In this document: one piece after another, positions 45,265 through 52,704 of the stretch | Position numbering within the stretch: the stretch's first letter is position 1 | How the letters are laid out: each line of letters begins with the position of its first letter | The notes under the pieces: model-generated | Databases searched by the model: none | Told to the model about the DNA's origin: nothing | Seen by the model: the letters and a program-made list of their open reading frames with translations, nothing else | Position numbers and translations under genes: made by a program | Assembly (NCBI RefSeq): GCF_000225345.1 | Contig: NC_015977.1 | Span: 399,501-463,500 of the forward strand | Reading direction: 5' to 3' | Source: Roseburia hominis A2-183 | GTDB lineage: Bacteria > Bacillota > Clostridia > Lachnospirales > Lachnospiraceae | DNA length: 64,000 nucleotides

Positions 45265-45310
45265 CCTCCATTCGATTCACCCGTTAATCACCCGTGAATC
45301 GAAATGGAGG
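45265..45310 (+). promoter_or_regulatory. Ribosome-site-sequestering hairpin before the sigma-like gene
   Basis: The 16 bases 45265-45280 (CCTCCATTCGATTCAC) pair with 45294-45310, with a single bulged A. The 3' arm ends in the GGAGG that serves ATG 45317. When folded, the ribosome site is fully buried. It looks like a translational switch. Confidence 0.7.
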
Positions 45311-45316
45311 TACATA

Positions 45317-45730
45317 ATGAAGAAAATTAACCTTCGGGAACTTTATCCTGATGTTTATACAACAGACTTTTTTGTAGATGTGACAGAGGAAGTAATAGAG
45401 ACTATTCGGGCAGCTGAACGTGCGGAGGCTGCGTATGAGCGAAAGATGTATCGTTATAAATCACAGTATTCTCTGGATTGCGAGAATGGCATTGAAAATG
45501 CGGTGCTGTTGAAGCCGCAAACACCGGAGATGGTTCTGGAGGAAAAACAGTTCCAGGAGCAGGTCTATGCCGCTGTGATGAAACTGCCAGAGAAACAGGC
45601 AAAGCGGATTTATGCCCGATACTACCTGGGAATGACGGTAAATGAAATTGCCGAAGTAGAAGGTGTAGACCCAAGCCGTGTTCGCGACAGTATCCGCCGT
45701 GGATTAAAGCGGCTTGGAAAATATTTTTGA
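45317..45730 (+). CDS. Sigma-70 region 4-like factor of the conjugative element
   Basis: A 137-residue protein whose last 60 residues form a sigma region 4 helix-turn-helix (LPEKQAKRIYARYYLGMTVNEI, then VEGVDPSRVRDSIRRGLKRL). The N-terminal half is helical with no clear region 2, so it may act as an activator or partial sigma factor. ATG 45317 follows GGAGG at 6 bases. Similar genes occur just before the excisionase and integrase of Tn1549-like elements and probably control them. The long hairpin over its ribosome site suggests tight translational control. Confidence 0.82.
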   Translation: MKKINLRELYPDVYTTDFFVDVTEEVIETIRAAERAEAAYERKMYRYKSQYSLDCENGIENAVLLKPQTPEMVLEEKQFQEQVYAAVMKLPEKQAKRIYARYYLGMTVNEIAEVEGVDPSRVRDSIRRGLKRLGKYF

Positions 45731-46281
45731 TAAAATTTCATTTGATGCGCCTGTTTTTTGCCTTTTTTGTCAGTGTTAATAAGAAGGACAAGTTTTCCTC
45801 CTTCATTCGTACATTGACAATCGAATAGACAGCACAACAGGTACATAACCCATGTACGAGCGAATATGAAGCGCCGCGAAGATGGAGCAGTCAGGGAGGT
45901 GATGAAAAGACTGCTTCGGAGCGATCTACGATTTCATAAAACGGATTGTGGCAGATTCGGCGCGATGACTGCATGGGGGCTTAAAGATACTTCCTCACGG
46001 CCCGCCAAAGACTTGGGGGGAACCCTGCGGCGCACGAGTAAAACGACGCCGCGGAGTTATGACAACCGCGCCAGCGGAGACCTGTTATGTTCCCATCGTC
46101 AGGGTTGCGTGGCAAATGTGACGAGAATTGAGTCATATTGAAATAGGAAGCGACTGCTCTTTTGGGTGGCCGCTTTCTATTCAAAATCAGATACCATGCG
46201 CTGGCAGTTTCGGCTGCCAGCGTATTCATGTGATTTTGAAAGCACGATGATAACCTTGACAGATTGGAGGGAATATAGTCT
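45731..46281 (+). other. 551-base non-coding interval with stable stems
   Basis: No convincing gene is present; one frame of 91 codons (45866-46141) has no recognisable protein character. Stems seen: GTACAT/ATGTAC (45841-45857), GCGGCG/CGCCGC (46027-46052) and AATAGG...CTATT around 46142-46181, plus the long palindrome at 46181-46239. The part 45890-46110 is GC-rich against AT-rich flanks and could be a structured RNA, or oriT or attachment-related DNA. Confidence 0.4.
46181..46239. repeat. Long palindrome upstream of the excisionase-like gene
   Basis: TCAAAATCA (46181-46189) matches TGATTTTGA (46231-46239), enclosing CGCTGGCAG (46199-46207) and CTGCCAGCG (46214-46222). Together they form a cruciform-like arrangement. 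It lies 43 bases before the ATG of the excisionase-like gene, so a terminator, operator or recombinase accessory site is possible. Confidence 0.55.
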
Positions 46282-46512
46282 ATGGAAAAGCTCATTACAC
46301 GAAAAGAAGCTGCTGAAATCTTAGGAATCAGCATAGCAACGCTGGATGCCGCCCGTAACAACGGCTTGATCTCTTATGTGCAGTATGTTCAGAATGGCTG
46401 TGTGTATTTTACTGCGGCAGGTCTCCAGGAGTATATCGCAAAATGCACGCACAGAGCAAAACCAGTTGAGAGAAGCGCAACTTACCGTAAACCTCGAAGC
46501 GGAAGATCGTGA
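46282..46512 (+). CDS. Excisionase-like helix-turn-helix protein
   Basis: A 76-residue protein with an HTH_17-type start (ITRKEAAEILGISIATLDAAR) and a basic tail. GGAGGG precedes ATG 46282. Its place directly before the integrase genes suggests a recombination directionality factor, as in Tn916/Tn1549. The sequence alone does not separate this from a simple regulator. Confidence 0.8.
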   Translation: MEKLITRKEAAEILGISIATLDAARNNGLISYVQYVQNGCVYFTAAGLQEYIAKCTHRAKPVERSATYRKPRSGRS

Positions 46513-46596
46513 GCCGGTCCGTATCCTTGATGGAATCAGAGAGGTCTGATAAAACAAAGGTACAGCGCTGGAGATTATTCTTAGGAGGTGGAGGAA

Positions 46597-47814
46597 TTGG
46601 CAAATAGAAAAATAATACTTCCTCAATATGGCACAGTCATGAAAAGAGGTGTCCTATATTATAGGACCAGAATCAAAGACGCGAATGGTAAGCTCGTAGC
46701 TATCTACGCAAAAACACCTGAAGAACTATATAACAAAGAAACGCTTGCGTTGGAACAGATTGAGAATGCTACTTTTCATCGGAAAACGCCCACAGTTGCA
46801 GAGTATTGTGAAAAGTGGCTGCTGATGCAGTCGGTTCATGTACGAGCCACTACCTTGACGGATTACACCTCAAAGGTCAGGCGGCATATTATAGCGGAAT
46901 TGGGAGATAAACGGATGGGAGAGGTTAGTCTGGATGATATTCAACTTGCCCTTGTTCCGGTTTCCAAGAAATCTGCATCGGTTTATAAATCTGTGGTGAT
47001 CCTTTACAAGTCTATCTTTCGCGCAGCGATGGAAAGCAGGATCATTGACCATAACCCAACGATTTATCTGACAACAAAAGGTGGCGGTGTTCCTCAAGAG
47101 GAGCGTCAGGCTTTGACAGATGAACAGGTGGAGCGACTTTTGGATGCTATCCGAGATTTGCCGCCTTATGTCTTTGTCATGATCGGTTTGTATGCGGGTC
47201 TGCGCCGGGAAGAAATTCTTGCTCTGCAATGGGATTCAGTATATCTGGATACGGATACTCCATATCTGACGGTAAGGCGGGCATGGCATACAGAACACAA
47301 CAGGCCGGTGATTTCGGATGAATTGAAAACCAAGGCTGCGGAGAGAAATATCCCCCTTCCTGTTTGCTTGGCTGAGTGTTTGAAAGCAGCAAAGGAAACT
47401 TCGACTTCGGAGTACGTGGTTTCAAACCGGGATGGCGAACCGCTGTCCTACACGCAGTTTAAGCGACTTTGGCAGTATATTGTTACGAGGACGGTCAAGG
47501 AGCGGAGCTATTATCGGTATGAAGATGGAAAAAGAGTAAAGCATACTGTCACACCTGTCTTGGGAGAAAAGGCTGCTCATAACGGAAAAGTGGTTTACAG
47601 TCTGGACTTTGAAGTAACACCCCATCAGCTGCGGCATACTTACATTACCAATCTCATTCATGCATCGGTAGATCCCAAAACGGTTCAATACCTGGCAGGC
47701 CATGAAAGCAGCAAGATTACCATGGACATTTATGCAAAGGTTAAGTACAACAGACCAAATGAGTTGGTCAGATCAATGAACTGTGCGTTTGCAAGCTGGG
47801 ATGCAGCACAGTAA
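46597..47814 (+). CDS. int: Tyrosine integrase 1 (Tn916/Tn1549-like)
   Basis: A 405-residue tyrosine recombinase with an AP2-like arm-binding start (PQYGTVMKRGVLYYRTRI), a SAM-like core-binding domain (about 70-150) and the catalytic domain. Catalytic residues are Arg in YAGLRREEILALQW, HQLRHTY (H-x-x-R), the late His in AGHES, and the nucleophile Tyr in MDIYAKVKY. I use TTG 46597 because it aligns with the start of the downstream paralogue and has GGAGG upstream; GTG 46588 would add three residues. It is followed by a second, closely related integrase. Confidence 0.92.
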   Translation: MANRKIILPQYGTVMKRGVLYYRTRIKDANGKLVAIYAKTPEELYNKETLALEQIENATFHRKTPTVAEYCEKWLLMQSVHVRATTLTDYTSKVRRHIIAELGDKRMGEVSLDDIQLALVPVSKKSASVYKSVVILYKSIFRAAMESRIIDHNPTIYLTTKGGGVPQEERQALTDEQVERLLDAIRDLPPYVFVMIGLYAGLRREEILALQWDSVYLDTDTPYLTVRRAWHTEHNRPVISDELKTKAAERNIPLPVCLAECLKAAKETSTSEYVVSNRDGEPLSYTQFKRLWQYIVTRTVKERSYYRYEDGKRVKHTVTPVLGEKAAHNGKVVYSLDFEVTPHQLRHTYITNLIHASVDPKTVQYLAGHESSKITMDIYAKVKYNRPNELVRSMNCAFASWDAAQ

Positions 47815-47836
47815 TAACAAATAGGAAATGAAGCAG

Positions 47837-47868
47837 GAGCGAGGCAAGGATGTCTCGCTCTTTGTTTT
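47837..47868 (+). terminator. Terminator between the two integrase genes
   Basis: GAGCGAG (47837-47843) pairs with CTCGCTC (47854-47860), followed by TTTGTTTT. It suggests the second integrase has its own promoter in 47870-47950. Confidence 0.75.
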
Positions 47869-47961
47869 ACCTCAGCCGTATCTTTGATTAAATCGAGGCT
47901 TTCTGATAAAAAGAGAGTGTAGATACGGAGACTACACATTATCAAGAAAGGACGATCAAAG

Positions 47962-49173
47962 ATGGCAAAAAAGAAAACACAGATCCCGAAGTACGGGACC
48001 ATTACATTGAAAGGAATCCAGTATTACAGAACCAGGATTACGGATGCAGATGGCAAAGAGTTGAGTTTGTATGCCGCAACTTGTGAAGAATTGTATGAGA
48101 AGCAGTTAGAGGCCCGGAAGCAGGTGGAAGAAATTATCTTTCACCGGCAGCACCCGACAGTAGCCGAGTATGGAGAGAAGTGGCTGCTGATGCAGTCGGC
48201 AAAGGTGTCTGCGTCTACACTCAGAGGTTATACGAGGGATATGACAAACTATATCATAAAACCTCTGGGAGAGATGTATATGGAAGAAGTGACCGCTGAC
48301 GATATTCGGCTGGCGCTTGTTCCATTGTCAAAGAAATCGGAAGGCTTATACAATAAGGTCAATATGCTACTCAAGTGCATTTTTTATGCGGCAGAGAGAA
48401 ACCAAATTCTTGAACACAATCCCTGTGTGGGAATATCGGGCAAGGGCGGAAAACCATCAAAAAAGAGAGAGGCATTGACAGATCAGCAGGTAGCCGTGCT
48501 TCTGGATACAGTCAAGGGGCTTCCTCCATATTTGTTTATTATGCTCGGTTTATATTCCGGTCTGCGTCGGGAAGAAATTCTTGCACTGCAATGGGATTGT
48601 GTATTTCTGGACGAGGATACACCTTATCTATCGGTGAGGCGGGCATGGCGTACAGAGCATAACAGACCCGTGATTTCTACGGTGCTAAAGACTCCGGCGG
48701 CAAAAAGGGATATTCCGATACCGAAGTGTTTGGTGGATTGTCTGAGAGAAACGAAAGAAAATTCCATATCAGATTATGTGATTGCTGACAGTAAAGGGGA
48801 GCCGCTGGCTGCTTCGCAGTTTCAAAGAGTGTGGCAGTATGTCGTTGTCCGATCCACTAAGCCCCGGAACTATTATAAGTATGTGAATGGGCAGAGCATC
48901 AAATACGCGGTTACCCCAACGCTGGGCATGACCCAGAAAAATCAACCCAAAATCAGATATACGCTGGACTTTGATGTAACCCCGCATCAGCTACGGCACA
49001 CTTACATTACCAATCTTCTCTATGCTGGTGTTGATCCAAAGACCGTCCAATACCTTGCCGGACACGAAAACAGCAAAACAACTATGGACATCTATGCAAA
49101 AGTGAAGTACAATAAACCAGAGGAGCTGTTTGGGGTAGTAAATGGTGCGTTTCATCAGGCTATTGCTGAATGA
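47962..49173 (+). CDS. int: Tyrosine integrase 2 (paralogue of integrase 1)
   Basis: A 403-residue recombinase, clearly related to integrase 1 along its length. It shares PKYGTITLKGIQYYRTRI, GLYSGLRREEILALQWD, HQLRHTYITNLLYAGVDPKT and the nucleophile Tyr in MDIYAKVKYNKPEE. All catalytic residues are present, so it looks functional. ATG 47962 has AAAGGA upstream. No excisionase lies between it and the first copy. Either a second element's integrase has been left here, or the two act together or on different sites. Confidence 0.92.
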   Translation: MAKKKTQIPKYGTITLKGIQYYRTRITDADGKELSLYAATCEELYEKQLEARKQVEEIIFHRQHPTVAEYGEKWLLMQSAKVSASTLRGYTRDMTNYIIKPLGEMYMEEVTADDIRLALVPLSKKSEGLYNKVNMLLKCIFYAAERNQILEHNPCVGISGKGGKPSKKREALTDQQVAVLLDTVKGLPPYLFIMLGLYSGLRREEILALQWDCVFLDEDTPYLSVRRAWRTEHNRPVISTVLKTPAAKRDIPIPKCLVDCLRETKENSISDYVIADSKGEPLAASQFQRVWQYVVVRSTKPRNYYKYVNGQSIKYAVTPTLGMTQKNQPKIRYTLDFDVTPHQLRHTYITNLLYAGVDPKTVQYLAGHENSKTTMDIYAKVKYNKPEELFGVVNGAFHQAIAE

Positions 49174-49504
49174 AAAAAGGCCGTTTTTTATGGTCCGCAC
49201 ACCGGATAACTGAGAGGCAGAAAGCCGGAAAAGCCCGGAGTATCAAGGAAAAACAGCTCAAAAACTCGCGCAATACGGTCTCAAAGCAGCTCGTCGCGCT
49301 CCGCAGTTCTCAAAGAGATAATCTTTCAAGAACGAAGATATCAAGAAAAGCCCATTTTTCAAGGGTTACAGAAGTTGAGGAATGCCGTCAGATGTGCTGG
49401 AATTTACATCGAATGCAACACATATGCAGCAGGTATGCAACAAAGATATTGATATGTATAGGACATTTTTCAGTAGAGATACTGGGGAGTGTCCTTTTCT
49501 TTGT
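49174..49504. other. Junction interval between the conjugative element and the next mobilizable element
   Basis: This 331-base stretch lacks a gene. A hairpin with GGACA (49461-49465), CAGT/ACTG (49471-49484) and TGTCC (49490-49494), followed by TTTTCTTTG, looks like a terminator for the integrase. Short repeats of ATGCA(A/G)CA lie at 49417-49442. The right end of the conjugative element and the left end of the element carrying the integrase at 49505 should both be here, but no core direct repeat could be fixed by eye. Confidence 0.45.
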
Positions 49505-50560
49505 TTAAATCTTATTAATCGCATCTACAAGCTCCTTTATATCAAAGTGGGTATACACTTTCTCTGTGAGTGTCATTGCACCTGAGTGCCCCGCAATCTT
49601 TTTGATAATCGTCTGGTTAATACCAGCTTCTGCTAACATTGAGATGCATGTATGTCTGCAGCAGTGAGGTGTACGATTAATACCTAGCTGTTCCATCAAT
49701 GGCTTGAAATAGCTATCGTAGTAGTTTCGGTATTCAAAATGTTTTCCAACTTCTGTATGAAGTAAATATTCACATTCAGGGCAGGATTCATACCAAGCTT
49801 TGTAATATGGCAGAACTTTGTCTGCTATTGGAACTTTTCTGATACCATTTTCTGTTTTACTACAGATAACATCAAAATACTGTTCATTCAGATGAACATT
49901 CTCTTTCTTCAAATCAAGCATTTCAGAGATACGGACTCCGCTATATAGGAGCATCAATACTATCTGATAATATTTGTCTTCCTTTTGTTCCCAGATAATC
50001 TCAATTTCATTTTTCTCAAACTTGTTTCTATCGTATTTGTTAGGGTTACGATCCTTGTATTGAACAATATCAACGAAGCTTGAAGAATCTTTGTTGCAAA
50101 TATCATTTTTCAAAGCATAATCAAATAGCTGGTTAAACAGGACTTTGATTTTCTTGAGAGTAGGAAAATTCTTACCGCAGGTATCAATAACAGTCTGTAA
50201 ATCAACTAATTTAATATCCTTGAAAATTTTGTTGTAAAGGGGTTCACAGGATTTATAGGATGCTGTGTATCCTTTTACATTAGATTCAGATATAGCAGGA
50301 AACTTACGCTTTGACCATTCTTCATAGACATCTGAAAATGTCATCTTAGCAGCCTTGGTATCAAATGGATTATTATTGTAATCAGCAAGCATTTGCAAGC
50401 CATCAGCTCTGGTAGCTGCATATCCAATTGTAATCATATCCTGAACCTGTTTGTCTTTCGCCTCATCGTAGTGCCAGCCTACAGTTTTTCTCACTTGATA
50501 AGGTTTTCTTCTTTTGCCGGAAAGTTTTACAACGCTTCCGTATCCGTTGGGTAACTTCAT
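49505..50560 (-). CDS. int: Tyrosine integrase of the second mobilizable element
   Basis: A 351-residue minus-strand recombinase, distinct from the two before it. The arm-binding start is KLPNGYGSVVKLSGKRRKPY. Catalytic residues: Arg in YSGVRISEMLDL, H-x-x-R in HCCRHTCISML, His in AGHSG, and Tyr in YTHFDI. I choose the second ATG (50560), which has AAAGGA at normal distance; the first ATG (50569) overlaps that site. It lies at the left edge of its element, as usual for integrase genes next to their attachment site. Confidence 0.9.
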   Translation of the reverse strand: MKLPNGYGSVVKLSGKRRKPYQVRKTVGWHYDEAKDKQVQDMITIGYAATRADGLQMLADYNNNPFDTKAAKMTFSDVYEEWSKRKFPAISESNVKGYTASYKSCEPLYNKIFKDIKLVDLQTVIDTCGKNFPTLKKIKVLFNQLFDYALKNDICNKDSSSFVDIVQYKDRNPNKYDRNKFEKNEIEIIWEQKEDKYYQIVLMLLYSGVRISEMLDLKKENVHLNEQYFDVICSKTENGIRKVPIADKVLPYYKAWYESCPECEYLLHTEVGKHFEYRNYYDSYFKPLMEQLGINRTPHCCRHTCISMLAEAGINQTIIKKIAGHSGAMTLTEKVYTHFDIKELVDAINKI

Positions 50561-50617
50561 AAGCACCATCCTTTCGCTATTTACTAGAAAGCTGATAGCA
50601 AACGGATAAAATGATTG

Positions 50618-51049
50618 TTATTCGTGGGTTACCTTTGTCACACTTGGGCGGATAGTCTTCCATATTTCGTAATTATCCTGTGTCTGGCTGCCATTATCAA
50701 GTAATTCTTTCATAGCCTGCCAGTCTTTAAGAAACTGAACAAGATTCTTATTGGAAAAGAATATACCGGGCTCTCCGTCTAAATCCTTGATAGAAATGTC
50801 AAATGTTTCATCAATAGCAAATAGTAATGGTAGTACATCACCATCAGCCTCGATATCAAATTCCATCAATGAATTAACATTGACACCAAGTGCATCTGCA
50901 ATTTTTCTAAGCTGTTCAGGCTTAGGAAGATTCTTTCCAAGCTCATACTTACGGATTGCAACTTCATGTATTCCACAAGCTTCGCCTAGTTCTTTCTGGG
51001 TTAAACCACGAAAGGTTCGTATTAATTTAATCTTTTTACCGGTATTCAT
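50618..51049 (-). CDS. XRE-family repressor
   Basis: A 143-residue minus-strand protein with a Cro/C1 helix-turn-helix (KLIRTFRGLTQKELGEACGI, EVAIRKYELGKNLPK, ADALGVNVNSLMEF) and a C-terminal acidic region of unknown role. ATG 51049 is chosen because GGAGG lies upstream; a longer frame to 51082 has none. It is transcribed divergently from the gene at 51201 and probably represses the intervening promoters. Confidence 0.88.
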   Translation of the reverse strand: MNTGKKIKLIRTFRGLTQKELGEACGIHEVAIRKYELGKNLPKPEQLRKIADALGVNVNSLMEFDIEADGDVLPLLFAIDETFDISIKDLDGEPGIFFSNKNLVQFLKDWQAMKELLDNGSQTQDNYEIWKTIRPSVTKVTHE

Positions 51050-51200
51050 TGCCTCAACCTCCTGTGATTGTAAATGTAACACACTAATATTTAATAGTCA
51101 ACATTAAATTTTAAACCATTGACAGAGCAAATAAAGGTCTGCATAATACAAAACATAACAGAGCAAGAAATGCTCTATATAAAAATAGGAGGTGGTAGAG

Positions 51201-51437
51201 ATGCCAGAAGTTATCTATCAGGGTGATTTACCAGCTTTTACAGGGAGAAATGTACCAATAAAAGAGATTGCAAGTGCAATAGGGAAGGACGCACAGTATG
51301 TAAGGCTGGGAATACAACAAGGATTACTCAAATTTGGAACGGCAATAAAGGTAGGGAGCTCAAATGAGTTCAGCTATTATTGTCCGGATAAAAAAGTTTG
51401 GGAAGAAACAGGATATTTTAACAAAGAAGCAGTATAG
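51201..51437 (+). CDS. Small helix-turn-helix-like accessory protein
   Basis: A 78-residue protein (PEVIYQGDLPAFTGRNVPIK, EIASAIGKDAQYVRLGIQQG, LLKFGTAIKV) with a likely helix-turn-helix around residues 22-45. It resembles small excisionase-like or replication-accessory proteins of mobilizable elements. ATG 51201 has GGAGG 8 bases upstream. It starts the mobilization operon. Function is uncertain. Confidence 0.72.
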   Translation: MPEVIYQGDLPAFTGRNVPIKEIASAIGKDAQYVRLGIQQGLLKFGTAIKVGSSNEFSYYCPDKKVWEETGYFNKEAV

Positions 51438-51451
51438 CAAGGAGGATGAAT

Positions 51452-52447
51452 ATGGTTAAAAAACAGAATGTTGAACTGAAACTTATTCATATGGAGGATG
51501 TGGTTTCAAAGGAGGTGGAATGGCTATGGTATCCATATATACCATACGGAAAGATAACAATTATTGAAGGAGATCCGGGAGAAGGAAAGACAACTTTGGT
51601 TCTCAAGTTAGCGGCAGCTCTTAGCAGGGGCTTGCCGCTCCCCTGTGATGATGATAAAGAATATGAACCTATTCATATCATTTATCAGACCGCAGAAGAT
51701 GGAATTGAAGATACGATTAAGCCTAGATTAGAAAAGGCAGGAGCAGATTGTTCCATGATTCGGGTTATTGATGAGACAGATAAGGAATTATCAATGACAG
51801 ATGATAGGCTGGAGCAGGCAATAATCGAGACTGGGGCAAGGTTAATCATTCTTGATCCGATTCAGGCATATATCGGAGCTACAGTTGATATGCACAGAGC
51901 AAATGAAATAAGACCGGTGCTAAAGCATCTTGGAATAATAGCAGAAAAGCATAATTGTGCAATTATTCTTATTGGTCATATGAATAAGGCATCTGGCAGC
52001 AAATCAACATACAGAGGACTTGGTTCTATTGATATACAGGCAACTGCCAGAAGTGTTCTGCTGGTGGCAAGGCTCCGTGATAAACCTAATATAAGAATAA
52101 TGGCACATGATAAATCTTCATTAGCTCCGGCAGGGGATGCGATAGGATTTGAAATGACTGAGGATAATGGAATGGTATGCATAGGACCATATGACATTAC
52201 CATAGATGAGCTGTTATCCGGCAATGAAGGAAGAGGAAAAAAGAAGCTCGACATTGCGGAGAATTTTATCAAAGAATACTTTGGTTCAAACAAGGTAATT
52301 CCATCTAATGAAATAATGATGGAAGCTGCAAAGAGGAGCATTAAGAGAAATACTCTTTTATCGGCAAAGAAAAAGCTGGGTATAACATCAGATAAAGAAA
52401 AGGCAGAAGATGGAACAATTTACTGGACTTGGGTAATGCCGGAATAA
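51452..52447 (+). CDS. RepA/AAA_25-type RecA-like ATPase
   Basis: A 331-residue hexameric-helicase-like ATPase. Walker A is IIEGDPGEGKTTLVLKLA near residue 35, Walker B is RLIILDPIQAYIG near 135, and sensor-like ILIGHMNKASG and STYRGLGSIDIQATARS follow. It belongs with plasmid RepA (RSF1010-like) and AAA_25 proteins that unwind DNA for replication. ATG 51452 is used because ATG 51446 overlaps the GGAGG. It probably replicates the excised element together with the MobV relaxase. Confidence 0.87.
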   Translation: MVKKQNVELKLIHMEDVVSKEVEWLWYPYIPYGKITIIEGDPGEGKTTLVLKLAAALSRGLPLPCDDDKEYEPIHIIYQTAEDGIEDTIKPRLEKAGADCSMIRVIDETDKELSMTDDRLEQAIIETGARLIILDPIQAYIGATVDMHRANEIRPVLKHLGIIAEKHNCAIILIGHMNKASGSKSTYRGLGSIDIQATARSVLLVARLRDKPNIRIMAHDKSSLAPAGDAIGFEMTEDNGMVCIGPYDITIDELLSGNEGRGKKKLDIAENFIKEYFGSNKVIPSNEIMMEAAKRSIKRNTLLSAKKKLGITSDKEKAEDGTIYWTWVMPE

Positions 52448-52573
52448 AGAGTTTAACAATCTGAATGTTTGGAAAAGCAGATTCTAAATTCTAGGAAGAG
52501 TTTAGAGTCTGCAACTATAAAAAGTACAGATTATTAAATTCTTGGTAATAGTAAAGATAATATATAAAACCCT

Positions 52574-52661
52574 CGGAGAACCCACTGCAATTTTGGCTTG
52601 CCAAAACTGCTAGGGGGTTATCATCTGTGGCAGAGCCAAGATGATAACTGCACTGCTCCGA
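52574..52661 (+). other. Candidate oriT of the MobV element
   Basis: Between the ATPase and the MobV gene lie nested palindromes. TCGGAG (52573-52578) matches CTCCGA (52656-52661). TTTTGGC/GCCAAAA (52591-52597, 52600-52606) forms a perfect hairpin. GTTATCATCT/AGATGATAAC (52617-52626, 52639-52648) is a perfect 10-base stem. Palindromes just upstream of the gene are where MobV (pMV158-like) relaxases act. Confidence 0.55.
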
Positions 52662-52704
52662 TAGATTTAACAGATAAAAAGGTAGTACAGATAAGGAGAT
52701 GCGA

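Larger units (their letters stand above)
7782..49173 (+). mobile_element. Tn1549-like integrative conjugative element (right part)
   Basis: Gene order and families (Maff2, TrbL-like, PrgI, VirB4, CHAP hydrolase, DUF4315, DUF4366, TopB, TTRAP, giant methylase-helicase, DUF3849, MobC, MobP relaxase, sigma-like factor, excisionase-like protein, tyrosine integrase) follow the known CTn/Tn1549 plan. The usual upstream genes (coupling protein VirD4/TraG, PcfB-like, ParA/ParB) are not here and should lie left of the inserted mobilizable element. The exact right end falls somewhere in 49174-49504. Confidence 0.8.

Noticed and set aside
45866-46141. 91-codon frame between the sigma-like gene and the excisionase-like gene
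   Set aside because: No ribosome site, no hydrophobic pattern or domain, and the DNA is dominated by stems; kept as non-coding.
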